From contig NC_090765.1 in NCBI RefSeq assembly GCF_036898095.1, positions 26,496,190-26,560,189 of the forward strand: 64,000 nt of DNA, read 5' to 3'. The translations under genes and the position numbers were made by a program. Shown piece by piece: positions 31,003 to 43,278 of this stretch. The notes under the pieces were generated by a model. The model searched no databases. It was not told where the DNA came from and was given only the letters and a program-made list of their open reading frames with translations. The stretch is from Palaemon carinicauda (lineage: Eukaryota > Arthropoda > Malacostraca > Decapoda > Palaemonidae). The first letter of the stretch is position 1. Every line of letters starts with the position of its first letter.

Positions 31003-31890
31003 AAGTAATACCTAGACATATGAGCACTCCAACATCTCAGCATTCTGAGATACGAGCCATTCTACGAGCAGAACTTTGCATTGAGATACGAGAACACTTA
31101 CAAATACTAACACTACATGGCCAAGCACTTAGGAGTGCTCTAAGCCTGCATCACTATTTCATTTCATGTGATCATCGACTTCAGCACACATCTCTAGTGT
31201 TGTCTTTAGTTATTTATGTAATTTTAACGTTATATTTGAGAACATTCTTCATATTAATGTCAAGTGATGCGTCCTGAGAGAGCAAATGGTAATGTTGGCA
31301 GAGAAGAAAAACCGCATGATGAAGAGAGAGGTAAAGCATGAAATTATCGAGAAATATGAGCATGGTGTCCACGTGAGTTGGCAAGCCATTAATAGCTGAG
31401 TACATTGATGAGACGTACCATCCTCAAACAGTAAAAAAATAAATTACAAATAAAAACAGTAAAAAAGTAAATAAAAATTTAAATTTAAAAAAATCAGATC
31501 TCAGTTTTTTAAATTTAATTGTTACACTATGCGTAAGGAACAGTAAATATGGTACCGTCCTATTCTTTCTCCTTCCCTTCCTACCTCCCTCCCCCCCCCC
31601 CTCCCACCCTCTTCCGCACACACCGCCATTAGCCGCCATCGTCTGTCTCGAAACTAAGAACTCCATAATATAACCATATTTTATTGCATATAATAGTAAT
31701 ATTTATATAATTTTGAGTATATATAAAGTATGCTTATACTGTTATCATCATTGATTTGGGTGTTTTTATAAAACGGGAATGGATTCATTTTTTTTTTATT
31801 CCATATGGGAAAATTTATTTGAAATATGAGAAAATTGACAAACGAGCTTGGTCAAGGAGCGAATTATACTCACATATCAAGGTATTACTG
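31003..31890 (+). mobile_element. Tigger/pogo-type DNA transposon remnant
   Basis: Bounded by TA and by an inverted repeat of about 25 bp: left AAGTAATACCTAGACATATGAG, and right ending TATCAAGGTATTACTG followed by TA. The inside is rearranged and AT-rich, with a C-run at about 31590. A transposase remnant is at 31292-31399. The TA duplication and the CAGTAATACCT-like termini fit the pogo/Tigger group. Confidence 0.75.
31292..31399 (+). pseudogene. Tigger/pogo transposase N-terminal remnant
   Basis: Thirty-five codons (MMKREVKHEIIEKYEHGVHV) resembling the N-terminal helix-turn-helix start of pogo/Tigger transposases, then a stop in place of the second helix. No DDE catalytic domain follows. 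The match is by style of sequence and its position inside Tigger-like inverted repeats. Confidence 0.6.
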
Positions 31891-32874
31891 TATATTCCTA
31901 TTTTAGCAATCTTCTATTATATGCAGAATTCCTTATTCAGAGGGAGGAGAGTGAGGGCTCCAAACAACGCTTGCACAGAAGAGTGTTCATTTCAATAAAA
32001 AGAAACTATCATAATGGTTATTATGCCTATCATCTTTTAAGCTATTTGATTTTCTGTTCCAGTATACACAAACCTGATTTTACTGGAATATTGGTCCCTC
32101 GTCTTATTCTGAACACTATCTACAAACAAGCTCAAAAGGAATCTCAGTAACCAAGAAACGTTTAAAACCACGCATATATTAACTATCATATAGAAAAAGA
32201 TTAAAAAATATTAAAATAAATGAGGGAAAAAAAACTGGGTAATCAAAACAGTCATCATCTCACTCAAATATATCAATAAAGTGCAAGAAATGAAAACAAA
32301 TACATATAGAAATAAAAAAAGAAAAAAGTAATTCAAATATACATCGAAACAGACAATAATGCATACTATATATATTGTCCTCAGCATGCCAGGACATTCT
32401 CCACAAACACTTTACATTTACTTTAGGTTGCCAAAGAAGGATAACCAAAATTACTACCATGGAAAATTACATATATCAGTACATGCACAAATAATATACT
32501 GACAAACACTACCATGCATGAAAAAATCAAATTTGTCATTATTAAAAGGTAGTTTATAATCAACAATGACAATTCTACAAAATCATATAAAACATTCATC
32601 AGGTTGCAAACAATAACATAAAAATCTGCACACCATAAAAATGGTTACCATAATTATTAATTAAGATATCAAATAAATAATCTACTAAAATAAACAAAGT
32701 ATCTTGAGTACGTGAATAATTATCAGTGTTATTAAAGCCAACTACTCTCTCTCTAAATATATAAATATATATATGTGTGTGTGTATTTGTGTGCGTGCAT
32801 GCATGTGTGTGTATATATATACTGTACAGTACTGTTTATCTGTAAAAATATTTGTGAACAATATATGCACCTAC

Positions 32875-32876
<2 letters not shown>

Positions 32877-32931
<55 letters not shown>
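32877..32931. repeat. (AT)n microsatellite
   Basis: About 27 AT units between two unrelated AT-rich stretches, 17 bases left of the palindrome at 32948. Confidence 0.95.
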
Positions 32932-32938
<7 letters not shown>

Positions 32939-32947
32939 TATATTATC

Positions 32948-32991
32948 GAACTGACATAGAGATAAATTATATTGATATTGATATGAATACA

Positions 32992-33054
<63 letters not shown>

Positions 33055-33095
33055 ATTCATATCAATATCAATATAATTTATCTCTATGTCAGTTC
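32948..33095. repeat. Perfect 43-bp inverted repeat around an (AT)n core
   Basis: Arms 32948-32990 and 33053-33095 are exact reverse complements (GAACTGACATAGAG ... and ... CTCTATGTCAGTTC) flanking about 30 TA units. The structure can form a long hairpin or cruciform. It has no transposon termini or TA/TTAA duplication that I can see. Confidence 0.9.
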
Positions 33096-33192
33096 CAACT
33101 TTACATCTCTCACTCTCAAGTATCAAATATAATGTTATAATCAACTTTTTATTGCTTTACTCAACCTCATGCTAGTCTCTAAATCATAAAAT

Positions 33193-33335
<143 letters not shown>

Positions 33336-33339
33336 TAAA

Positions 33340-33725
33340 TATTATAAAATATAGATGCTATAAGGCTAAGGGCTCCAACAAAATAATAGTCCAGTAAGGA
33401 AAAGAAATAAATAAACTACAAGAGGATTAATTAACAATTAAAATAAATTATTTAAAGAACAGTAACAACACCAAAACAAATCTTTCATATACAAACTATA
33501 AAAAAACTTTAAAAAAACAAAAGAAAGAGAAATAAGACAGAATAGCATGTATGAGTGTACCCCTATGCAAGAAAACTCTATCCCAAGACAGTGGAAGACC
33601 ATGGTACAGAGGCTATGGCACAACCCAAGACCAGAGAACAATGGTTTGATTTTGGAGTGTCCTTATCCTACAAGAGCTGCTTACTATAGCTAAAGAGTCT
33701 CTTCTACCCTTACCGAGAGGATGTT
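33340..33725 (-). mobile_element. Dispersed repeat sharing the LINE 3' tail (second copy)
   Basis: Minus-strand copy of the repeat at 2356-2662, longer at its 5' end (starts CTCGGTAAGGGTAGAAGAG at about 33720) and diverged. It includes the LINE-like 3' segment (TTGTTGGAGCCCTTAGCCTT) but has lost the (TAA)n tail. No open frame. Confidence 0.7.
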
Positions 33726-34100
33726 AGCCACTGAACAATTACAGTACAGTAATAAGCCCCTTGATTGAAGAAGTGTTTGGTAATCTCAGTGTTATCAAGT
33801 GAATAAAGACAGAAGAGAATATGTGTGTGTGTATTGTATATGATGCAATAACAATCAAATAAAATTGAAACTGCATTTAGTAAAAAAAATATTGGAACAA
33901 AAGGTATATATTTTTGGATCATGTGCAGATTGTTATGTATAATTAGCACACAAAAAATCTACTAAAAAAATAAACTCCACAATAACATTTATGAACTCAG
34001 GCTAAGGTAAACATTCAAAGGGATCAGATTTTTTTAGATAAGGAAAAAACACATATGAAGGACAGAACTTGAAGAAAAAAACAAGGCAAAAAACACATAC

Positions 34101-34235
34101 TGCAATATTCATTCTTTTCATCAGAACCATCTGTGCAGTCAGGAAGTCCATCGCAGACGTATGCTTTTTGTATACACCTGCCATTTTCACATTCAAACTG
34201 ATCTCTACTGCAACGTTGTGATGGTCGGGGAGTAG
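34101..34235 (-). CDS. LDLa exon f
   Basis: 135-base minus-strand exon between acceptor GATTAG and donor TGCA|GTATGT. It codes a Thr/Pro/Ser linker (TPRPSQR) and then [37 protein letters not shown], a canonical LDLa module with six Cys and intact calcium motif. The Pro-rich linker distinguishes it from the other modules. Single copy in the window. Upstream partner is exon e and downstream partner exon c; both junctions keep frame. Confidence 0.93.
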
Positions 34236-35302
34236 CTAATCAAGAAGCACACACAAATCATAAGATTTAAAATACCTAATAGAGCTCAAGACGATATAGT
34301 CACTAATAATATACCGCATAAAATACAATACAGTAGCTCCAAAGACAAGTAAGAACGCATCTTTTCACAAAACATTCAATAAAAAAATGTTTTACAGTAT
34401 ACACATATATAAATGAAAATCAGAAAATGACAAATTAGAAGACTCCCATAAGTATCTTACATAAAAGTGATGTAAAACAAAATAAAAACATCACAAATTC
34501 ACACGGGGAGCTCTCAAGACAGCCTACAATTAAAAGATGGACAATTGAGACCACAGTTTAACATTTTAAAACTACTTTTTTAGATAGATAAATTTTTTTC
34601 TTGCTATAGACAAAGTACATTTTCAGGTAACCCTTTCAATCAACAATATCAAATATTCATTATACAATACACAGTATTACTGACTTCCAACAATGAAGAA
34701 ATAAAAAGATTCACAAAAAAATTCAAAGAAAAGAATAAGGCATACTGTATAACGAATACTAAATGAATTTTATGAATGACAAGGATTAAAAACTGTAAAA
34801 ATTAAAGGAAGGAAACATTTACTAGTAGCCCAAGACATACAAAACTATCAAAATCTTACTACTTACCTGATGTCAGTTCCTTTGAAGATAATTATTTAAA
34901 ATATTCATAAAAATACAATAACTATGCTAGGGGACTATTTTAAGTAGAAATTGTGTAGTGAAGGCTGATCTGTCATGGCAGAGCAATAGTTTTGATATAA
35001 ATATGACTGCTAATGAACTGTGATTGATTACAAAATGCTAATTGTTTTAAGGTGCCCAATGACGTCATGTGTCAACCTACTTACATTGACGTTTCGCAGT
35101 TTAACTAGGGTTAAATATAGAAAAAAAATTGAAAATGGCATTAGAAAGAAGAATAAAATTCCTCTAACTCCCAAAAAAAAGGTGATAAAACTGAGCAATG
35201 ACCAACACTATATTTTAAAAGAGTTTGTATTTCTATATTTTACCAAATACCACAGGAAAATGAAAAGAATGTCATTTCAAGTGGTATTAGAAACATGACA
35301 AA
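34236..35302. other. Intron sequence, no other gene
   Basis: AT-rich intron. A 92-codon open frame at 35020-35298 has no recognisable domain and composition like its surroundings; I do not call it a gene. Confidence 0.6.
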
Positions 35303-35502
35303 TTCGAAGATAATTTGTATTTTCCCTAACCATACAAACCTTAGCTATTTACAAAGGGTATTACTTTTAGCGTAGCTGAAATGGCGAGCCATTAGAATTT
35401 AACGAGGGTGTATTACCCCCGCGCTAGTTAGCGGGGGGGTAGGGGAGTGGTAGCTAGCTACCCCTCCTCCCCCTCACACACAGGTGAATACTCACTTTCA
35501 CT
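35303..35502 (-). repeat. ITR at left (3') end, family II copy 1
   Basis: Inverted match to 42870-43066 apart from the outermost 40 or so bases, which differ as expected for DIRS ends. It has the hairpin CCCCCGC-GCTAGTTA-GCGGGGG (35416-35437) and the perfect palindrome GGTAGCTAGCTACC (35449-35462). Confidence 0.9.
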
Positions 35503-35548
35503 TAGAGGTAGGACTTGTCTTGGGGGACAGGGCTGGCGGGCAAATATG

Positions 35549-35649
35549 TGTAAATAGCTAAGGTTTGTATGGTTAGGAAAAATACAAATTATCTTCGAAT
35601 TTGTCATTTGTTCCGTAACCGAAATACAAACCACGCTATTTACAAAGGG
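35549..35649 (-). repeat. ICR, family II copy 1
   Basis: The first half (GTGTAAATAGCTAAGG to TTATCTTCGAA) is the reverse complement of 35303-35355; the second half (TTTGTCATTTGTTCC to ATTTACAAAG) is the reverse complement of 43019-43066. Confidence 0.9.
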
Positions 35650-36119
35650 TGACTTATCCCTTAGGAAGGGTGGAAAGTCCCCAGCCATACTGGCTTTGGC
35701 TTTACCCGGGGACTCAGAATCCGAGTGAGTCGCACTCGAGAAAAGGAGTCCCTGCACCTCACAAGTTCCTTGCTCCGCAAGGAACCATGTGGCCTACGTA
35801 AGCTTGTGTGTGAAGGAAGAAGTGTGACCCATCCTAGGCAGTTGACCTGGAGTTCCAGAAGGAACTCTGGGTTAGGACGTTCCCAATACCACCTCGTCAG
35901 GGTATGGGGGACGCGACAGTATTGACTCAATACTCGGAACACAAGGAAGCATGGTTTACCTGCAGAGGTTCGAGGTCAGCTATGCAGAGACCAGGATGCT
36001 GCTTCCCCGTAGAGGGGATGATGAAGAAAGAAGTAAGGGCCAGACATACTTCTTTCGTTCATGCAGACTAAAACCTGATAACAATGCCCTCAACCTTCTG
36101 CTACCTGTCCAAAAAGGAG

Positions 36120-38960
36120 CCTGAGGTTAGACCAGCTGTTGTGTAGCCACCACAGAGCGATAGAAAACGTATCGAGACTCCTGTGGGTCACGCCCTGCAG
36201 GAAGCGGGCTGCGAAGGTCATCAGACGCTTCCAGACTCCAGCTTGTAGCACCTGCGTCACAGAGTAGTATTACTCGAAGGCGAGGGACGTTGCGATGTAT
36301 CCAACATCGTGCTGTAGGGCGACGTGACGGGGGAGGGTCTGAAGACAGGTCGAGATGAATGTCCTTGCGTCCGGGCTGAAGAGGTATACTGGTGACTCTC
36401 CCCCCATGTCCTCCTTGTGTTCCCAAATCGGCTGCAACTGAGGACAAACTGCAGCTGTTCTCAGCGCTAACCTCTCGATTCCTTACTGGCAAGAAAGAGA
36501 AGGTCTTGGGACATCAGACACAGAATGGAGACTCGAAATCTTGAATGAATCGGACCGAAGGGCCGGGACCCTCAGATTCTGAGTCTAGCCAACAACTCAG
36601 GAGCGAGCCTGAATGTTGCCTTCCCCTCTTCCTTAGAAAGGGGGGAGTAGTAAGAGACCAAGAAGATTGCTTACACACTGGCCGTGGCCAGAGTGAGCAG
36701 CAGACCCAAGGCGGAATACAATCCGAGGCCTGTCGTAAAAGGGTCTTGAGAAGATCTCTTAAAGGACTAAAAGTCAGAGCCATGCTCCAAGTTGGAGGTC
36801 TTCCTCCGACTAGGGCAGGGACGATCGTAGCTTCGCATGAGCGAGGATAGATCCAGCGGGCAGGAAAAAGTTATTCCTTTAAGCCTGAAGGTCAGGGAAA
36901 GGCTGAGCGACAGGCTTCATTGCCGAGAGCGGAAAGGAGTTTCCTCCCGCCGAAAGGCAATAAGACCGTTATTGCTGGAGAAGAGGCCTCAAGGGAAGAG
37001 GTATATCTCCCACGGCACCAACCACCTTAGACTCTTCACTTTGCCTGGGAGACCCCTGTGGATGACTATCGCAGATGACGCGACCTCCGTACCGCGACTG
37101 TAGCGGGTTGTCTCTTCTAGAGGAGGAAGCGTAGTGTCTCCAGGCATGAAGCCGAAGCGACGCCCCGGTTCGGGAGAGATGTCGCAGTGTGGTTGCTTGA
37201 GTAGTCTGCGCCGTGGGAGAAGCTCTCCGGGGAGTTCCGTCAGGGGAAGCAGAGGGTCCAGAAACCGTTCTGCGCATAGTCCCAGTGGAGCTCTCCCATT
37301 GAAAGGTTGACAGACAACCTGGTCTTGTTGAGACCCATTGTCCGCAGACAAAAAGGAGGGAAGACGCAGGCGTCGAAGTTGTCCCACCATCACCGGAATG
37401 TATCTTGCCAGAGTCTCGGGGTCTGAGACTGGGGGGAAGACTAGCGGAAGCTTGAGGTTCTAAGCTGTCGCGATCAGGTCCCCCAGACCAGCACTTGCTG
37501 GTTACCCAAGGTCAAAGACCCCTAGGTACACTCTCTCTATGAGGCTCTGCTCGGATAGTCTGAGAGAAACATTCCCCTGCCTGGAATGAGAGAGCCGATG
37601 GTGGTATTGAGAGAATCTCAATCATCCCGGTATCTCTACTGCAAGATGTGAAGGTGTGAAAATGCGTCCCCTGCTGGTTAGAATGAAGTCGACGCGCAAC
37701 GGGGCGACTCGGCAGGAGCTGTAGGATCTGAAGAGGAGCCAGACTAAGGCCCCTAAGCCTGCCTGAATGATGGAGAGGTATCCTTCAGGTCTTGACCATA
37801 GGCCTGGACCGGAACATGCCCCCCCCCCCCCTTTCCTTTGACGAGTCCGAGAACCGCATCAAGAATGTGGGGAAAGGACGAGAATATCCACTACCATCAA
37901 GAGGCTCCATAGGTCAACACCCATTGCAGGTCTAATAGTTCCGCTGGTCCCATAGGGCCAGGGAGTCCGGTTAAACATTGCCTGAAGCCACCGGAACTTG
38001 GATCGCCCCACATGGAACTTATCCTGAGGCGACCGTTCGGACTATAGACGGGTCAATGAGGAAAGAAGAACTAGGAAACGTTCCAAGGTAGGGCTGAAAG
38101 CTCTGCTTGACTGAGAACAGGTACTGCGACTCTCCTCAGTCTTGCCACAGTCAACCGAAAGGAAGGCTCGGAGGATGTAGTAACAGAATCTGGCGTCCCC
38201 AGGTGGTCACCCATCCAAGTACCGACGTTGCTTAACCTCGCTGGACGGACGAGAAGCGGGGTTTCCAATGTGGTAAGGCGGTTGACTCAATATCATGGCC
38301 AGATACTCCAGATGTTGAGGCAGAGGAAGAGAAGGCTCCAAGCAAAATACCATGAGCCCACACTCATGGTAAGCATCCGGAAGCTTGTCCCGGCGCTGAA
38401 GAAGGTCGAAACCCGAGCCTACCGGAGTTGACCAGCCCTCCAAACAGCAGAGGAGGCGGAAGCCTGCACCTGAGCGGCCAAGAGGAAGGCAGGGAGAGTT
38501 CTCTGGGGAAACAAACCTGCTATGCCACGGCGGGATAGCCACACTGCATCATAAGCAGGAATACTTGCAGTCTAGGCTGAATTCCACGAGCACCCTGGAA
38601 GATGGATGGAATGGAAACTGAAAGTACCCGTCCTTCCGATCCAGGGTTTAAGGAGTCCTGTCGCCTCGTTACCAGTCTGATCGATTCTGCTGGTCTACGC
38701 TGGCCGAAGTTTGTTCGACAAACTTGATCAGGGCTGAGAGGTCGACTATGGACATCCCCTCTCAGATCCTTCCTTACAAGAAAGGATCGACTGAGGGGGC
38801 CGGGGGTGAAGCCGTCGATGATCCTAAGGAAGACCTTCGCCTAAGGTATGGATCATTCTGCCCAACCGGGCAACTCTGCTGACGCTATGGCATAGAGGTT
38901 CAGAGACACTGAATTCGCTGACAGAGACGGCAGGCGCGATATCCTTGGCTACTCACAGAG
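36120..38960 (-). pseudogene. DIRS YR and RT relic, family II copy 1
   Basis: Minus-strand remnant co-linear with the coding part of copy 2 (45640-48500) but with many frameshifts. Recognisable parts are the YR C-terminus (LLCDAGATSWSLEASDDL in the shadow frame at 36127-36492), the YR middle (36514-37000), the RNase H/C-terminal DIRS region around 36989-37393 and RT sequence around 38020-38900. At the active site, the HDVR motif reads HDVG and the nucleophile position reads RFL instead of YL. Completely inactive. Confidence 0.75.
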
Positions 38961-39965
38961 ATTGTGCGGGAATGGGCATCGGGAAGCTGTCATTCGGATG
39001 AGTAACCTTAAGCATCCTCCCAGCGAAAAACCTGCAATCCTAGAGTTCGTGAACTCCTTTTAGGACTATGCCCCCCCGGGGGAGTCTCCCGTGCCATCTG
39101 TTCCTGACAGGAGGAAACTGCAATTGGACACCTTGTCCCAGTTGTCGTAGCCGATAACTTAGGCCGACGTGGTTGAAAGAAAAGGGCGCTGGAGCCCTGC
39201 AGAGTCTGGAAGAAAGCGCCTTGGAGGAGTGAAACCGGAAGTCGATTTACTAAGCACAGCAGCTGTCTAAGTCTCTGTCCTTGGGCACAAACAAACTCTT
39301 CTCAAGGATGGAAGGGTGTCTGAGGTCGTCGACCTCCACAGATGAGACACCCGAAGGAAGCCCTCAGTCAGCGCGTCCAGATGGTACAACATCGAGCTTG
39401 TCCGCAAGTTAGATACTTAACGACGAAAGGCCAAGGTGCCTGAGCTCGAGAGGAGGAAAGTACCCTTGATCTTCCTGTAGCTTCCTTGAACCAAACCTCG
39501 GGCCGTAACCGAGGAGGGAACGAACCTGGTAAGCTCCCAGAGGAAGAGGTAAGCAGTTACCCCTTGTCCGATGGAGAAATCTCAAACGGAAAGCCCCCCC
39601 CGCCAAAAATCCTTCCAGGGAATGACGGGGAAGTGCTAACCCAGGTTCAGGAATAGAGGAGTGTTGCTCAGATCTCCCTTAAGTTTCTCCTATTCTTGCA
39701 AGTGCCATGCTCTGTGTTTACGGGGTGAGGCAGTGTTCTGGAAATACGCTCCAGAAGAACTCGCCAGGCTGGTCATGCTGCGAAAACCCCATTGGGAATC
39801 GTGGTCGCAATTGCCCTGGAGCTCGCGCGACGGGAATTCCTGGTAGTCGGCGAGCGATAACCCATAGACGAGCAATGGATACTGCAAGAAATAAGCCGAA
39901 ATTTGTGCGAAGAAACACTGTAGGTTCGCGCGACGGAACACCATCCGTCTGCGCGATGGAAAAAA

Positions 39966-40115
39966 CCGTTGGTTCGCGCGTGGGCGAACATTGGAGAGCA
40001 TGAGCGTAGACGTGCAGGCGAGTGGTCGCGCGGTTGCACGGGCGAGCGGTCGCGCGGTTGTACGGGCGAGCGGTCGCGCGGTTGCACGGGCGAGCGGTCG
40101 CGCAGGCGAGCGGTC
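39966..40115 (-). repeat. 24-bp GC-rich minisatellite
   Basis: Three to four units of a 24-bp period (GAGCGGTCGCGCGGTTGCAC plus GGGC), at 40016-40100, with a diverged edge. It lies inside DIRS family II copy 1. Confidence 0.85.
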
Positions 40116-40384
40116 ATGAGGGTGGGCAGGTGGATGAGAGCGAGTCCGAGGCGGCGAACGCAAGCGTTAGCGCAATGGCGAGGAAACGCGCTGCCGCGTG
40201 GGCGAGGAGGACCGCTGGCGATATGGATCAACAAGCGATCGGTGGTGAGCTGGTGAGCGCTAACGCCCAGGTTGGCGATGGCGCGTTGTGTTATGCCGAC
40301 GCGATGGTCGAGCAGTATGCGCAGGTGAGCGATCGTGCGTTGGCGAGCAGTATGCGAAGGTGAGCGATCGCGAGCAGTGATCAG

Positions 40385-41030
40385 CATGCGCCGGGTCGCG
40401 CGATGGTGATCAGTATGCGTAAGGTCGCGTGATGGTGATCAGCATGCCAGGGTTGCGCGATGGCGATCAGCATGCGCAGGTTGGCGGTCGCGCGATGGCG
40501 AACAGCATCTGCAGGTGGGCGATCGCGTGATGGCGAACAGCATACGCAGTTGAGGGTCGCGCGATGGTGATCACCATGCGCAGGGTTGAGCGATGGTGAT
40601 CAGCATCCGCAGGTGTGCGGTCGCGCGATGGTGATCAGCATCCGCAGTTGAGGGTCGTGCGATGACGATCAGCATCCGCAGTTGAGGGTCGCGCGATGGC
40701 GATCAGCATCCGCAGGTGAGGGTCGCGCGATGGCGATCAGCATCCGCAGTTGAGGGTCGCGTGATGGCGATCAGCATCCGCGGTTGAGGGTCGCGCGATG
40801 GCGATCAGCATCCGCAGTTGAGGGTCGCGCGATGGCGATCAGCATCCGCAGTTGAGGGTCGCGCGATGGCGATCAGCATCCGCAGTTGAGGGTCGCGCGA
40901 TGGCGATCAGCATCCGCAGTTGAGGGTCGCGCGATGGCGATCAGCATCCGCAGTTGAGGGTCGCGCGATGGCGATCAGCATCCCCAGTTGAGGGTCGCGC
41001 GATGGCGATCAGCATGCGCAGGTGAGCTAG
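40385..41030 (-). repeat. 34-bp GC-rich minisatellite
   Basis: Tandem units of 34 bp (GCGATCAGCATCCGCAGTTG plus AGGGTCGCGCGATG). About a dozen near-identical units at about 40620-41010 and several diverged ones to the left. The unit length is not a multiple of three, so no long frame passes through. Each unit contains the palindrome TCGCGCGA. Confidence 0.92.
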
Positions 41031-41099
41031 TAGCTGGCGAACCATGTTCCTTCAGAAGTGTTGGAGAACGTTGGCGTGCCAGCTGTAACACACGTGGGC

Positions 41100-41255
41100 G
41101 ATCCGGAGATCGCTGGCGAGCTGATGATCGCTGGCGAGCTGATGATCGCGGGCGAGCTGATGATCGCTGGCGAGCTGATGATCGTGGGCGAGCTGATGAT
41201 CGCTGGCGAGCTGATGATCGCTGACGAGCTGATGATCGCTGACGAGCAGAAGGCT
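41100..41255 (-). repeat. 18-bp minisatellite coding a hexapeptide
   Basis: About eight units of 18 bp (GATCGCTGGCGAGCTGAT). On the element's coding strand this reads as a repeated Ser-Pro-Ala-Ile-Ile-Ser hexapeptide in an open frame (41027-41635), suggesting low-complexity gag sequence that expanded. Confidence 0.85.
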
Positions 41256-42869
41256 ACGCGTGGAAGCCTGCGCAAAGAAGAAGAGTCCTTGACCCCGACC
41301 TGAACCGAAGTTCTAGATCGCGAGGGCGAACGTGGGCGCACAGGGCGCGCAACAGGAACCGCAGGGAAGATCATCTTGAAAGCGCTGACGAACAGGAGAG
41401 CGCTGATGAGCAGAAGGGCGCGCAGGAAAACCCTGACACGCAAGGGAAGAACCCCCGTGGGGGCAACCCTTTGCCCCGAAGGGATTGTTGTCCGCCGGGA
41501 GACTGATGTCCGTCGGAAGACCACTGTCCGTCTGGAAGACCGTTGCCCGTCGGAAGACGAGATCCGACTGCTGTCCATCTGCACCAAGGCGGAAGATCGA
41601 GAAAAAGGAGTTGTAGGCTGCAAACGGAGATCCAAAAAGGCGCCTCAAGCACCCTTATAGGGAGATGAGAGGCCCTTACGACGAGGCGGACGGTGGGCCT
41701 TACGGCGAGGGAGGCCAACAGCAACAGAAGAAACCTCCGAAGAGGAGTCTCTATGAGTGTACTCTCTCGCGAACGAAAGAGAAACACTTCGTGGAAGAGA
41801 CTGGTCAGCCAGTGACCTAAAAGGAGCAATCCTCCGAAGAGGAGCTCCTGCAGTTGCCCAGCCCCTTGAGCGAAACTGCAGGTGCGACCGCTCAGCACCA
41901 AGAGCATAGTCGCACGAAAAAAAGGCAAGAGAAGAACCCCCCAAAAGGGGAAAAACTCAAGCCTGGACAGGAAAAACTTCCCTCGGAAGGAAAGTTATCC
42001 GCCCAAGGAGGCAAGCCTCCTGAGTGTTCTAAAATGAACTGGAGAGCTGTCCGTCGTCACGGGAGTACTACCAGTAGAAGGAGACACGCCCCTGACGAAA
42101 ATACAAGGGGGGAGGCAGCAACAGCCGAATCCCCAGGACTCAACCAGACAGCTCACACCGTTGCTATATTACAGAAACGAACTAGATCGGTAACTGTAAA
42201 AAAATAAAACAAATAATATTAGTACACATTCATTCCCCCGGGAAGGCTCCGAAGAGGAATCCCGAGGGAAAGGAACAAGAATTACACAACAGGCACGTGC
42301 CCTCACAACCACTTACACTCGCGGAAGGAGAGCTGTAACCAAAACAGAATTATAACAATTATAATTATGTAACTATGTAATTATGTAATTTAAAAATGAA
42401 TGAACACTAAAGAAAGAACGAAAACCCCGAAAGGAATCGTTCTACAAGCTGAAAAACAAAAAACAACTACAATTAGATTCATAACTAATTGAGACAAACG
42501 TACGGCGTAGCAACCCCCCACACGGAAAGGAAGCTAGGCTACAAGGGCGTAGTAACACGTAGTAAAAGGGTGAACGACCTCAAGAGAGAGAGAGAGAGAA
42601 AGACATAAGTCAAACTCGATCGCCACCAATAAAAAAACGCCGTGGTGGCCTAACTGCCGAGGCCTCCACGTACTGTAGATATCGTACACTACACACACAC
42701 ATCTGAAAAGGAAACTTACTTATTTCTATACTCAAATATATATACAAACATGAAAACATGTTTACATATATATTGAGTAAATGAAAAGTAAGCGATTAAG
42801 TAAAGACAAAACAGACAATGGCTGCCAAGCGAGGACCAAGACAGAGACGTCTGTCCCAGTCCGAGCCAA

Positions 42870-43066
42870 AAGTGAAAGTGAGTATTCACCTGTGTGTGAG
42901 GGGGAGGAGGGGTAGCTAGCTACCACTCTCCTACCCCCCCCCCGCTAACTAGCGCGGGGGTAATACACCCTCGTTAAATTCTAATGGCTCGCCATTTCAG
43001 CTACGCTAAAAGTAATACCCTTTGTAAATAGCGTGGTTTGTATTTCGGTTACGGAACAAATGACAA
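42870..43066 (-). repeat. ITR at right (5') end, family II copy 1
   Basis: Inverted match to 35303-35502. The hairpin is at 42939-42960 (CCCCCGC / GCGGGGG) and the palindrome GGTAGCTAGCTACC at 42912-42925. Confidence 0.9.
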
Positions 43067-43278
43067 TTGTAATTATCTGCAAATGCACAAACATGCATAG
43101 AAACAATTATCAATGCATACATTAAATTACATGTAAAAACAGATCATCACCCAGTTTTGTGGTGAGCATATCAATGCTACTACTCTGTATAATAACTATG
43201 AAAAGAACAAGAGTGAAAAACATAGATTGCAATGGAAAGCTGAATAAATTTCCTATACAATCTATTAAAAAAAATGGC

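Larger units (their letters stand above)
35303..43066 (-). mobile_element. DIRS-like retrotransposon, family II copy 1
   Basis: Structurally complete, heavily mutated 7.8-kb element in minus orientation. It has ITRs at both ends (about 200 bp), an ICR next to the 3' ITR, YR/RT relics at about 36120-38960 and a GC-rich presumed gag part at about 39000-42800 full of tandem repeats. GC content is far above that of the surrounding intron. ATGACAA is found just outside the left end (35295-35301) and at the right end (43060-43066), the likely exchange sequence. The terminal sequences are unrelated to family I. Confidence 0.88.

Noticed and set aside
32773..33144. Open frames made of Tyr-Ile repeats
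   Set aside because: Translations of (AT)n microsatellites.
35020..35298. 92-codon Lys-rich open frame as a small gene
   Set aside because: No motif, no splice context in phase with the LDLa exons, and composition like the surrounding AT-rich intron.
39690..40387. Arg/Ala/Asp-rich open frames of 100-200 codons in both directions
   Set aside because: They follow the GC-rich tandem repeats, which lack stop codons on both strands; no domain or conserved copy was seen.
40385..41030. Possible CRISPR-like array (regular 34-bp period)
   Set aside because: The units are directly adjacent with no unique spacers, and this is a eukaryotic transposon; it is a minisatellite.
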